Below, one piece after another: positions 35,120 to 43,091 of a stretch of DNA of 64,000 bases; positions within the stretch are counted from its first letter, which is position 1; each line of letters opens with the position of its first letter. Under the pieces are notes generated by a model that was not told the origin of the DNA, ran no database searches, and was given only the letters and a program-made list of their open reading frames with translations. The stretch lies in assembly GCF_000473085.1 (NCBI RefSeq), contig NZ_AXBA01000033.1:1-64000 (forward strand). The letters are read 5' to 3'. A program made the position numbers and the translations under genes. This DNA comes from Azorhizobium doebereinerae UFLA1-100. GTDB taxonomy: Bacteria; Pseudomonadota; Alphaproteobacteria; Rhizobiales; Xanthobacteraceae.

Positions 35120-35136
35120 CTGGCACGGACGTTGCT
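35120..35136 (+). promoter_or_regulatory. Sigma-54 promoter of the AEC permease gene
   Basis: CTGGCACG-GACG-TTGCT, a full match to the -24/-12 consensus; the gene starts 54 bases downstream with AGGAG as ribosome site. Confidence 0.88.
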
Positions 35137-35189
35137 GAAGGAGAGCCGTGTCGCCGGTCGAGCCGCCGGCAAGGTTCAGGAGTTGGGTC

Positions 35190-36131
35190 ATGTTCACAGT
35201 CATGTCCGGGGCGCTCGTCCCCGTGGTTTTCCTGATGTTCCTCGGCTGGCTCGGCGGCTGGAAGGGCTATTTCAAGCGCGAGGACGTCAATGTCTTCGCC
35301 GCGCTGGTGATGCGCTTCGCCCTGCCCTTCTCGCTGTTCCTGGGCGCGCTCAACACGCCGCCGGAAAAGCTCCAGAACCTGCCCTTCATCCTGTGCATGC
35401 TGTTCGGCTTCGTCGGCACCTATGCCATCGCCCTGGCGGTCAGCCTCTTGGCCTTCCGTCACGACCTGAAGACCTCCGCCATCCAGGCCCTGGTCTGCAC
35501 CTTCCCCGACATGGCCTATTTCGGCGCGCCGATCCTGCTGGTGGTGTGCGGGCCGTCGGGCTTCCTGGCGGTGCTGATCGGCAACCTCATCACCAGCTTC
35601 ATCATCCTGCCGCTGACCATCGTGCTCAGCCGCTGGGGCGAGATGGCGAGCGGGACCGGCGACACCAGCGTGTCCGCCATCCTCAAGAGCAGCCTGTGGC
35701 GCACGGTGACCAACCAGATGGTCTGGCTGCCGATCCTCGGCGTGGTGCTGTCCTTCTCCGGCTTCCAGGTGCCCGGCGCCATGAAGCACTCGGTGGAGCT
35801 GGTGGCGAGCACCGCCGGCGGCGTGTCGCTGCTGGCGCTCGGCCTCATGTTCTTCGGCGAGCGGCCGAGCGTGAACCTCGACGTGGTCACCAATGTCGGC
35901 ATGAAGAATTTCCTCCAGCCGGCCCTGATGTTCCTCGGCATCCTGATGTTCGGCGTGGATGCGGACTTCGCCCGCCAGGCGCTGATCGTCGGCGCGGTGC
36001 CCACCGCCATCGCCGCCTCCATGTTCGCCGTGCGCAACCAGACCTATGCCATGCCGGCCTCCGATTCCGTGGTCATCGGCACGGTGCTGGCGGTGTTCAC
36101 CGAGGCGCTTCTCATCGCCGTGATCATTTGA
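35190..36131 (+). CDS. AEC-family permease (MleP/MdcF-like)
   Basis: 313 residues, about ten membrane segments in two inverted halves with a hydrophilic middle loop (LSRWGEMASGTGDTSVSAILKSSLWR). AEC signatures: VMRFALPFSLFLGAL, VCTFPDMAYFGAPILLVVCGPSG with the conserved N/D-x-x-Y-x-G-x-P pattern, and VASTAGGVSLLALGLMF. Bacterial members carry malate, lactate or malonate, plants' members auxin. Malate import fits the malic enzyme and reductase genes nearby; malonate would leave a decarboxylase missing. It has its own sigma-54 promoter and is followed by the sensor kinase gene. Confidence 0.88.
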   Translation: MFTVMSGALVPVVFLMFLGWLGGWKGYFKREDVNVFAALVMRFALPFSLFLGALNTPPEKLQNLPFILCMLFGFVGTYAIALAVSLLAFRHDLKTSAIQALVCTFPDMAYFGAPILLVVCGPSGFLAVLIGNLITSFIILPLTIVLSRWGEMASGTGDTSVSAILKSSLWRTVTNQMVWLPILGVVLSFSGFQVPGAMKHSVELVASTAGGVSLLALGLMFFGERPSVNLDVVTNVGMKNFLQPALMFLGILMFGVDADFARQALIVGAVPTAIAASMFAVRNQTYAMPASDSVVIGTVLAVFTEALLIAVII

Positions 36132-36306
36132 GCTAAGACAAACCGCAAAGGCCAGGACCGTGTTACTTCGGAGCGAAAGTCAATCGCAGGCCCTACAGTG
36201 GCGGCGGCATATCCCATGCCGGTATCGCCACCGCTGCGGCGCGATGTGCGGACATGCGGCGATCGCATCCGTCGACCCGACTTCAGCAACGAACCTTGAC
36301 TGTGTG

Positions 36307-38148
36307 ATGGCCTTTCGGAGACGCGACCTTTCCATCTTTCTGTCGCTGGCGCTGATCTTGTCCCTCGCCGCGGGGTGGCTCGGTTATCTCGTCATGCGCA
36401 CGGTCGGCCTGGAGGACCTGCACGCGGTGGCCGAGCGCCGCCTCGCCATCGCCCATGCCACGCTGGAGCGGCAGATCGAGAAATACGGACTGTTGCCCAA
36501 CACCGCCTCGGTGAGCCGGGACGTGATCGATTTCCTCACCCACCCCACGACGCCCCAGAGCGTGGAGGAGATGAGCCGGCAGCTGAAGACGCTGAACGGC
36601 AGCGCCGGCACGTTGCAGACCTTCCTCATCAATCCCGAGGGCCGCATCGTCGCCTCCAGCAACTGGCGGGAGCCGGACAGCTTCGTCGGCCGCGACATCT
36701 CCTACCGGCCCTATGTCCAGAATGCCCAGCCGGGGCGGACCACCGGCTATTACGCGGTCGGCACCACCGGCGACGCGCCGGGCTACTACCTCGCCACCGC
36801 GGTCGAATCCGACGGGCGCCGGGTCGGCGTCGTGGCCATCAAGCTCGGCCTCGACCAGTTGGAGCGCCTCTGGCTCGGCCTGTCCGAGCCGGCCCTGATG
36901 GTCGACGACAACGGCGTGGTGGTGCTCTCCTCGGTGCCGGGCTGGAAGTTCGGCGTCCTCGGCCCGCTGCCGCCGGAGGCGGCCAGCCGCCTGGTGCAGT
37001 CCCAGCAATACAATCAGCGCGCCCTGCGCCCGCTCGACTGGGTGGTGCAGAAGACGCTGCCCGACGGGAGCGCCTTCGTGCGGGCCGGGACCGGGGCGGA
37101 CAGCCAGACCTATCTGGCGGTCACCCACGACGTGCCCAACATGCACATGCGCATCATCGTGCTGACCGAGCCGCGCCAGGTCTATCTGGTGGCCTGGGGC
37201 TGGGGCGTCGCCGCCGCCATGACCGCCCTCGCCTGCGCGCTGCTGCATGCGCTCAACCTGCGCCGCATCAGCGTGCGCGAGCGCCTCGCCATGCGCGAGG
37301 CGCTGCAAGCCTCGCACGACCGGCTGGAGATCCTGGTGGAGGAGCGCAGCGCCGAACTGCGCACGGTCAACGCCGGGCTGCGCCGCGAGGTCGGCGAGCG
37401 CATCCAGGCGGTCAAGCAGCTCCAGTCCTTCCAGGAGGAGTTGATCCGCACCGAGAATCTGGCGGTCATCGGCCAGCTCTCCGCCGGCATCGCCCATGAG
37501 ATCAACCAGCCGCTGGCGGCGCTCAGCACGCTGTCGGCCAATGCGGTGCGCTTCCTGGAGCGCGACGACCTCGACACGGTGCGCTTCAACCTCGGCCGTA
37601 TCTCCGAGCTGGTGGCGCGCATGGGCACCCTGACCGGCCAGCTGCGCTCCTTCGCCCGCCGCTCCACCGGCGAGATCGGGGTGCTGCCGATCGGGCCGCG
37701 CATCGACAGCGCGGTGGCCCTGCTCAGCCACCGCCTGACCAAGGACGGCGTGGTGGTGGAACTGCTGCCGCCGCCCGCGCCCCTGCTGGTGCCGTGCGAT
37801 GCGGTGCGGCTGGAGCAGGTGCTGGTGAACCTCATCAGCAATGCGGTCGATGCCAGCGCCGACCAGAAGGTGCCGCACATCCAGATCCGCTGGCAGGCCG
37901 AGGGCGAGGTGGCGACCATCGCGGTGATCGACAATGGCGTCGGCCTCGCCGACACGGTGAAGGCGCACCTGTTCGAACCCTTCTTCACCACCAAGAAGAC
38001 CAGCGGGCTGGGCCTCGGCCTCGCCATTTCCGCCGACATCATCCGCGGCTTCGGCGGCACGCTGAGCGCGGACAACAATCCGGACGGCGGGGCGCGCTTC
38101 GTCATCACGCTGCCCACCGCCACGCAGAAGGAGACCGCCTGTGGCTGA
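36307..38148 (+). CDS. DctB-like sensor histidine kinase
   Basis: 613 residues. First membrane segment at about 10-32, a periplasmic double-PAS (DctB/CACHE-type) sensor region (about 35-290) with FLINPEGRIVASSNWREPDSFVGRDISYRPYV and GYYLATAV, second segment at about 295-315, a coiled-coil linker, then the kinase core: phospho-acceptor His397 in AHEINQPLAALS, NLISNAVDAS (N box), VIDNGVGL (G1), LFEPFFTTK (F) and GLGLGLAI (G2). DctB kinases sense C4-dicarboxylates. It overlaps the regulator gene by eight bases. ATG 36307 (MAFRRRDLSIF) gives a normal N-terminus; upstream codons are spurious. Confidence 0.92.
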   Translation: MAFRRRDLSIFLSLALILSLAAGWLGYLVMRTVGLEDLHAVAERRLAIAHATLERQIEKYGLLPNTASVSRDVIDFLTHPTTPQSVEEMSRQLKTLNGSAGTLQTFLINPEGRIVASSNWREPDSFVGRDISYRPYVQNAQPGRTTGYYAVGTTGDAPGYYLATAVESDGRRVGVVAIKLGLDQLERLWLGLSEPALMVDDNGVVVLSSVPGWKFGVLGPLPPEAASRLVQSQQYNQRALRPLDWVVQKTLPDGSAFVRAGTGADSQTYLAVTHDVPNMHMRIIVLTEPRQVYLVAWGWGVAAAMTALACALLHALNLRRISVRERLAMREALQASHDRLEILVEERSAELRTVNAGLRREVGERIQAVKQLQSFQEELIRTENLAVIGQLSAGIAHEINQPLAALSTLSANAVRFLERDDLDTVRFNLGRISELVARMGTLTGQLRSFARRSTGEIGVLPIGPRIDSAVALLSHRLTKDGVVVELLPPPAPLLVPCDAVRLEQVLVNLISNAVDASADQKVPHIQIRWQAEGEVATIAVIDNGVGLADTVKAHLFEPFFTTKKTSGLGLGLAISADIIRGFGGTLSADNNPDGGARFVITLPTATQKETACG

Positions 38149-39469
38149 CCATCAGGTGCTGATCGTCGAGGATGACGAGGACGTTCGCCTGGGCTGCCTC
38201 CAGGCGCTGGAGCTGGAAGGCATCTCCGCCCTCGGCGCCGAGTGCGTGGAGAAGGTGCAGCGCCTGGTGCCGCAGGATTTCGCCGGCGTGGTGGTGACCG
38301 ACATCCGCATGCCCGGCATGGACGGCATGGCCTATCTGCGCCAGCTCATCGCCGCCGACGCCGACCTGCCGGTGATCCTGATCACCGGCCATGGCGACGT
38401 CGCCACCGCCGTCAAGGCCATGCGCGACGGCGCCTATGACTTCATTCAGAAGCCGTTCTCGCCGGAGCAACTGGTGGGGGTGGTGCAGCGGGCGCTGGAG
38501 AAGCGCCGGCTGACCATGGAGGTGCGCGCCCTCAAGCGGCAGCTGGCCGCCTTCGGCGGGCTGGAGAGCCGCATCATCGGCCGCTCCCCGGCGGTGGTGG
38601 AGCTGCGCAACCTGGTCCAGGATGTCGCCGCCGCGCCGGCGGACGTGATGATCCTGGGCGAGACCGGCACCGGCAAGGAACTGATCGCCCGCTGCCTGCA
38701 CGACCTGTCCGGCCGCACCGGGCCGTTCGTGGCGCTGAACTGCGGCGGCCTGCCGGAAACCCTGTTCGAGAGCGAGATCTTCGGCCACGAGGCCGGCGCC
38801 TTCTCGGGCGCCGCCAAGCAGCGCATCGGCAAGATCGAGTTCGCCCAGCACGGCACGCTGTTCCTCGACGAGATCGAGAGCATGCCCATGGCCATGCAGG
38901 TGAAGTTCCTGCGCGTGCTGCAGGAGCGGGTGGTGGAGCGGCTCGGCTCCAACCGCCTCATCCCGGTGGATTTCCGCATCATCGCCGCCACCAAGGCCGA
39001 CCTCGGCGCCCTGTCGGAGGAAGGCAAGTTCCGCGCCGACCTGCACTTCCGGCTCAATGTGGTGACGCTGGACCTGCCGCCGCTGCGCGCCCGGCGCGAG
39101 GACATCCCGCTGCTGTTCGAATATTTCGTCGGCCAGGCGGGACTGCGGCTCAACCGCCAGCCCCCCGAGATCAAGGACAGCCTGGTGCGCGAGCTGATGG
39201 CGCACAATTGGCGCGGCAACGTGCGCGAATTGCGCAACGAGGCCGAGCGCTACGTGCTGGGCCTCAAGTCTGCCATCGGCCAGAACGCCGCCGACACGCC
39301 GGTGCCGCTGAGCCTCACGGTGGAGGTGTTCGAGCGCGGCCTCATCGCCGAGGAACTGCGCCGCCAGAACGGCAACATCTCGCGCGCCGCCGAAGCGCTG
39401 CACATCGCCAAGACCACCCTGTTCGACAAGATCAAGAAATACGGCATCGAGACCGCCCCGCAGGCCTGA
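38141..39469 (+). CDS. DctD-like sigma-54-dependent response regulator
   Basis: 442 residues, GTG start overlapping the kinase gene. Receiver domain with Asp54 in VVTDIRMPG and Lys104; AAA+ domain with Walker A GETGTGKE (173-180), the sigma-54-contact loop GAFSGA (219-224, Ser for the usual Thr) and Walker B TLFLDEIES; C-terminal Fis-type helix-turn-helix (RRQNGNISRAAEALHIAKTTLFDKIKKYGI). Phosphorylation by the kinase should let it bind upstream sites and open sigma-54 promoters. Three such promoters are in this window and no other sigma-54 activator gene is, so it is the obvious regulator for them. Confidence 0.93.
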   Translation: MADHQVLIVEDDEDVRLGCLQALELEGISALGAECVEKVQRLVPQDFAGVVVTDIRMPGMDGMAYLRQLIAADADLPVILITGHGDVATAVKAMRDGAYDFIQKPFSPEQLVGVVQRALEKRRLTMEVRALKRQLAAFGGLESRIIGRSPAVVELRNLVQDVAAAPADVMILGETGTGKELIARCLHDLSGRTGPFVALNCGGLPETLFESEIFGHEAGAFSGAAKQRIGKIEFAQHGTLFLDEIESMPMAMQVKFLRVLQERVVERLGSNRLIPVDFRIIAATKADLGALSEEGKFRADLHFRLNVVTLDLPPLRARREDIPLLFEYFVGQAGLRLNRQPPEIKDSLVRELMAHNWRGNVRELRNEAERYVLGLKSAIGQNAADTPVPLSLTVEVFERGLIAEELRRQNGNISRAAEALHIAKTTLFDKIKKYGIETAPQA

Positions 39470-39516
39470 CGCCGAAAGGCGCGCGGCAGGCGGGGCAGGC
39501 CCGGAACGGAGCCATC

Positions 39517-40470
39517 ATGGAATTACGCACGTTGCGGGCCTTCGTCGAAGTGGTGCGCCAGGGCGGCTTCTCCCAGGCGGCCAAGGCGATCCTGGCCACC
39601 CAGAGCACGGTGAGCAAGGCAGTGAAGCAGCTGGAGGACGAGCTCGGCCTGCCGCTGCTCGACCGCATCGGCCACGCCAGCCGGCTCACCGCGGCGGGTG
39701 AGATCGTCTATCGCCGCGCCGTGGTCATCCTGGCCGAGCGCGAGGATCTGGTGAGCGAGCTGGGCGAGCTGCGCGGCCTCAGCCGCGGCACCTTGCGCCT
39801 CGGCCTGCCGCCGCTCGGCAGCAACATCCTGTTCGCGCCGCTGTTCGCGCTCTACCGCCAGCGCTTTCCCGGCGTCGACATCCGCCTGCACCAGCACGGC
39901 AGCCGCAAGCTGGAGGAGATGGTGCTGACCGGCGAGGTGGATCTGGCCGGCTCGCTGCTGCCGGTGCCGGGCGATTTCGAATGGCAGTCGGTGCACCGGG
40001 AGCCTTTGGTGGCGCTGCTGCCCGCCGCCCATCCGCTGGCCGGCGCCGGGCGGGTGGAACTCGGAGACCTGGCCGCCGACCCTTTCCTGCTGTTCCAGGA
40101 GGGTTTCGCCATCGACACGGTGCTGAGCGAGGCCTGCGAGCGGCGGGGCATCACGCCCCACGTGGCGGCGCGCAGCGCCCAGGTGGACTTCCTGGTGGAG
40201 TTGGTGGCGGCGGGCATGGGGGTGGGCTTCCTGCCGCGCATGATCGCCGAACAGCGCCCTCACCCCGGCGTCGCCCGCGCCTTGCTGGACGAGCCGGACA
40301 CCGACTGGCACATGGCCTTGGTGTGGCGGCGCGGCGGCTACCAGTCCCACGCCGCCAGAGCCTGGCTGGCGCTCAGCCGCGAGGTGCTGGCCGGGGCGGC
40401 GCTGCCGGCAGAGGACACCTATCCGCTGCATGCCCGCTTGGCGGGCGCCGGCGGCCACGCCACGCAGTAG
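39517..40470 (+). CDS. LysR-family transcriptional regulator
   Basis: 317 residues. N-terminal helix-turn-helix MELRTLRAFVEVVRQGGFSQAAKAI...QSTVSKAVKQLEDELGLPLLDR, then an effector-binding domain of the CynR/CbbR-like kind (GTLRLGLPPLGSNILFAPLFALYRQRFPGVDIRLHQHGSRKLEEMVLTGEVDLA). It lies 47 bases after the two-component regulator in the same direction and may share its transcript, so it could add a second level of control to the dicarboxylate genes or act on a gene that is now truncated downstream (40487-40660). A tail of about 25 residues is unrelated to the family. Confidence 0.88.
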   Translation: MELRTLRAFVEVVRQGGFSQAAKAILATQSTVSKAVKQLEDELGLPLLDRIGHASRLTAAGEIVYRRAVVILAEREDLVSELGELRGLSRGTLRLGLPPLGSNILFAPLFALYRQRFPGVDIRLHQHGSRKLEEMVLTGEVDLAGSLLPVPGDFEWQSVHREPLVALLPAAHPLAGAGRVELGDLAADPFLLFQEGFAIDTVLSEACERRGITPHVAARSAQVDFLVELVAAGMGVGFLPRMIAEQRPHPGVARALLDEPDTDWHMALVWRRGGYQSHAARAWLALSREVLAGAALPAEDTYPLHARLAGAGGHATQ

Positions 40471-40486
40471 CGCCGGGCCCGGCCGG

Positions 40487-40660
40487 TCAGGCCGGCTTGA
40501 TCATGTCGCGGGCATAGGCGAGGCCGGTGCCGTAGCCGCCGCCGTGGTCCACCACGATGCCGCGCGCGGCCTCATAGGTGTCGCGGCGGCTCGCGCGATC
40601 TTCATCGCAGAGAATGGCGAGGGGCCGGACGTGAGGCTTCGCAAGACGGGCACGGCTTCT
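40487..40660 (-). pseudogene. 3' remnant of a truncated gene
   Basis: Minus-strand codons with the local GC-rich third-position bias run from about 40600 to the TGA at 40487-40489, coding RRDTYEAARGIVVDHGGG, then YGTGLAYARDMIKPA. The frame stays open to 40660 (TAG at 40661-40663), but codon usage changes near 40600, where lower-GC DNA begins. No start codon with a ribosome site precedes it. I do not recognise the family. The simplest reading is the end of a gene whose 5' part was replaced by the inserted segment to its right. Confidence 0.55.
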
Positions 40661-41044
40661 CTATTTACCTGCCCCGAAACAACCTTGGACAGCCGGAAAA
40701 GGGTAAATTGCCAGCCAGAGGCACATTCCCGAGCCGGGAAGGCTGTGGATAACCTCTCAAAAAGGTGCCCAAACACCGCGCGTTTCATATGAAGTACTGC
40801 TATAAGTGTGCATAGGTGCGGTTTCTGTGGAAAAATATCTGGAAATTGTACCAGAACCTCTTCAACGTGTCGGTGTGACGACTCGGGTTGCAAGCTACCA
40901 ACTTGCTCCCCGAGCCGGTGTGCCAAACGGGTTCACCTCGCGCGGCCACACTGAGCGGTGAAGAGTTCTCCACGCCCATGCACTGCGGAGCATACTCGGA
41001 TCTGACTCGGACACAAGCGCGAGGCATCCAGAAGGATTCTCATT
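40661..41044. other. Lower-GC non-coding stretch of a small island
   Basis: 384 bases near 50% G+C by eye, against about 70% around it. No gene is supported. TATAAG at 40801 could be a -10 element, but no good -35 precedes it. Confidence 0.45.
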
Positions 41045-41257
41045 GTGTCCGACACGCCCATCATCTTCCGTCGCCTTCGTCGGCGCTCCAAAAAGCTAAC
41101 TATAGAAGATGTTGAAATTGCCAAAAGCTTATTGGGGCAAGGGTACACCCAGCATGAAGCTGCGGCTTTGATTGGAGTGAACCAGGGGCGGATCAGCGAG
41201 GCCTTGAATGGCAAGCTCACACCTATCGACGACCCGATCCCTGATCTTTTCAAGTGA
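41045..41257 (+). CDS. Small helix-turn-helix protein
   Basis: 70 residues from GTG 41045, with AAGGA about ten bases upstream. After a basic start (FRRLRRRSKKL) the segment IEDVEIAKSLLGQGYTQHEAAALIGVNQGRISEALNG (about 20-56) reads as a Xre/resolvase-like helix-turn-helix, with VNQGRISEAL as recognition helix. It is likely a DNA-binding regulator from a mobile segment: codon usage is much less GC-biased than in the neighbours, and a terminator-like stem follows. No target is evident. Confidence 0.65.
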   Translation: MSDTPIIFRRLRRRSKKLTIEDVEIAKSLLGQGYTQHEAAALIGVNQGRISEALNGKLTPIDDPIPDLFK

Positions 41258-41259
41258 AA

Positions 41260-41290
41260 GAAAGCCCTCGATGAAATGTCGGGGGCTTTC
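41260..41290 (+). terminator. Terminator-like hairpin after the small HTH gene
   Basis: GAAAGCCCTCGA and TCGGGGGCTTTC pair over 12 bp (one T-G wobble) with a 7-base loop, three bases after the stop. The following GTTTCG gives only a short T run. Confidence 0.7.
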
Positions 41291-41450
41291 GTTTCGATGC
41301 CGCGAGTCATGCTTAGCATCTTTGCAGCAGGTTAACTCCCTACACACGCCCGCCTAGCCGCCGACCCAGCAGGCCCCGGATAGCACGGAAGATGCCCCCC
41401 CCCTGGAGTACCCCCCGCAACATGGATGCAGCAGTAGCCCGTGGCTCCTC

Positions 41451-41648
41451 TCAGTGCTTCTTAGCCGTAATGGGATGGACGTAGGTACCCCCTGGGTGCT
41501 TTGTGCGGCAGCTTGAGGTTTTGCAAGTGCTAGTGGCGAATCCCTTCACATGGGACGAGCTGGACGACCGCGTTGATTTCGCGACCCCCAATGCGGGCTG
41601 CACAAGCACAAACGCCACAGCACCGATGCACACAAATACGCGTCTCAT
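41451..41648 (-). CDS. Small exported Cys-containing protein
   Basis: 65 residues. A signal peptide (MRRVFVCIGAVAFVLVQPALGVA) is followed by a Ser-rich stretch and STCKTSSCRTKHPGGTYVHPITAKKH with two Cys (about 42 and 47) and a His-rich end. Similar tiny secreted proteins with a C-x4-C and a GTYVHP-like end occur in Rhizobiales, function unknown. GGTGGGAT lies just before the ATG. It sits in the lower-GC island next to tRNA-Ala. Confidence 0.55.
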   Translation of the reverse strand: MRRVFVCIGAVAFVLVQPALGVAKSTRSSSSSHVKGFATSTCKTSSCRTKHPGGTYVHPITAKKH

Positions 41649-41822
41649 AATCCCACCATCCGCTTAGCGACCGCCGCAGGCCCTTACGCCCTGCTCCGGG
41701 CACCGCAATGCCCATACGCCACCCGCCGTAGGATCACCTTGACCTAATTGGGCTACACAGCCACCGATGATCCGATCCGAACCATCTGAGATTTAAAATG
41801 AGTTCTTGAGCTTAGATCGGGG

Positions 41823-41898
41823 TGGTGGAGCCGAGGGGAATCGAACCCCTGACCTCTGCAGTGCGATTGCAGCGCTCTCCCATCTGAGCTACGGCCCC
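41823..41898 (-). tRNA. tRNA-Ala (CGC anticodon)
   Basis: 76 bases ending in encoded CCA. Acceptor GGGGCCG/CGGCTCC (one G-U pair), D arm GCTC..GAGC, anticodon stem CTGCA/TGCAG with loop ATCGCAC giving anticodon CGC (reads GCG), and T arm GGGGTTCGATTCCCC. The 3' end faces the lower-GC island at 40.6-41.8 kb, a usual side for integration events. Confidence 0.95.
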
Positions 41899-41990
41899 GA
41901 TCCATGGGAGGCGCCATTTACGGGGTGCCCCGCCCCCCTGTCAAGCGAGGGACCGGCCGCAATCGGCGCCATTCACAGCTGCATTCCACC

Positions 41991-42092
41991 GCGCCCGCGC
42001 GGCGGCCCTTGGCTTGAAGTTGTCGCGCCCACGCGCGGCCCTTGGCTTGAAGCTGCCGCGCCCGCGTGGCGGCTCCTGGGCCTGAAATGGCC
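41991..42092. repeat. Three tandem copies of a 33-35 bp unit downstream of ftsY
   Basis: Units begin GCGCCCRCGYG and continue GGC-CCTTGG-CTGAA: 41991-42024, 42025-42057 and 42058-42092. The first two are nearly identical; the third is diverged, and a fourth partial unit follows. They lie between tRNA-Ala and the ftsY stop and code for nothing obvious. Confidence 0.7.
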
Positions 42093-42149
42093 GCGCCCGG
42101 GCAAGGCTCCCGGGCTCGCGCTGGCGCGCCGCCCCCGCGCCCGCCGGGC

Positions 42150-43091
42150 TCAGGCGAGGCCGGCGATGGCGCGGGCGAAATCGCGCGCCGAGAAGGGCTG
42201 GAGGTCCTCCGCCGCCTCGCCCACGCCGATCAGATGCACCGGCAGCCCGTGCTTCTCGGCGATGGCCACCAGGATGCCGCCGCGCGCCGTGCCGTCCAGC
42301 TTGGTCATGACGAGGCCGGTGACGCCGGCCATGCGGGTGAACACCTCCACCTGGGTCAGCGCGTTCTGGCCCACGGTGGCGTCCAGCACGAGCAGCACCG
42401 CGTGCGGGGCGGTGGGCTCCAGTTTCTTGATGACGCGCACCACCTTTTCCAGCTCGGCCATCAGCTCGGCGCGGTTCTGCAGCCGGCCGGCGGTGTCGAT
42501 CATCAGCACGTCGGAGCCGTTGACGCGGGCTTCCGTGATGGCGTCATGGGCGACGCCGGCGGCGTCCGCCCCCTGCTCGCGCGCCACCACATGGGCGCCG
42601 GTGCGCGCGCCCCACACCTTGAGCTGCTCGATGGCGGCGGCGCGGAAGGTGTCGCCGGCGGCCAAGGTCAGCTTCAGCCCTTCCGCCTTCCATTGCGCGG
42701 CGAGCTTGCCGATGGTGGTGGTCTTGCCCGAGCCGTTCACCCCCACCATCAGCACCACGTAAGGCTTGTGGGCGGTGTCGATGACCAGGGGCCTGGCCAC
42801 GGGGGTGAGGATCTGCTCCACCTCGGCGGCGATCAGGCCCTTCACCTCGTCGGGCTCGATCATCTTGTCGTGCCGGCCACGCCCCACCGCCTCGACGATG
42901 CGGGCGGACGTCGCCGTGCCGAGGTCGGCGCGGATCAGCACGTCCTCCAGCTCCTCCAGGGTCGCCGCGTCCAGCTTGCGCTTGGTGACGAGGTCGGTGA
43001 TGCCCTGGGTGAGCGAGGTGGCGGTGCGCGCCAGGCCTGAAGTCAGGCGGCGCCAGAAGCCGGTTTTTTCGGGAGGATTCGTCTCGCTCAT
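42150..43091 (-). CDS. ftsY: Signal recognition particle receptor FtsY
   Basis: 313 residues; GTPase that docks ribosome-SRP complexes at the membrane. N-terminal helical N domain (GFWRRLTSGLARTATSLTQGITDLV), then the G domain: GVNGSGKTTTIGKLA (G1), DTAGRLQNRAELM (G3), TKLDGTARGG (G4) and the closing GVGEAAEDLQPFSARDFARAIAGL. The long acidic A domain of E. coli FtsY is missing, as is normal in this group. It overlaps mtaB by four bases (43088-43091). Confidence 0.95.
   Translation of the reverse strand: MSETNPPEKTGFWRRLTSGLARTATSLTQGITDLVTKRKLDAATLEELEDVLIRADLGTATSARIVEAVGRGRHDKMIEPDEVKGLIAAEVEQILTPVARPLVIDTAHKPYVVLMVGVNGSGKTTTIGKLAAQWKAEGLKLTLAAGDTFRAAAIEQLKVWGARTGAHVVAREQGADAAGVAHDAITEARVNGSDVLMIDTAGRLQNRAELMAELEKVVRVIKKLEPTAPHAVLLVLDATVGQNALTQVEVFTRMAGVTGLVMTKLDGTARGGILVAIAEKHGLPVHLIGVGEAAEDLQPFSARDFARAIAGLA

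Larger units (their letters stand above)
34746..35189. other. Divergent control region of the reductase operon and AEC permease gene
   Basis: 444 bases with two oppositely directed sigma-54 promoters, a central palindrome and an AT-rich dyad (all listed separately). No gene is seen here; the long minus-strand frame above GTG 34745 is spurious. Confidence 0.7.

Noticed and set aside
40487-40660. Identification of the truncated gene's family
   Set aside because: The remaining codons (DHGGGYGTGLAYARDMIKPA and upstream) did not let me name a family with any confidence, so no product is given.
40888-41115. Plus-strand frame of about 75 codons before and through the small HTH gene
   Set aside because: No ribosome site, overlaps the better supported HTH gene in another frame, composition not protein-like.
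41823-41898. tRNA-Ala as proven attachment site of the island
   Set aside because: I looked for a second copy of the tRNA 3' end near 40600-40700 and found none, and there is no integrase gene; only proximity supports it.
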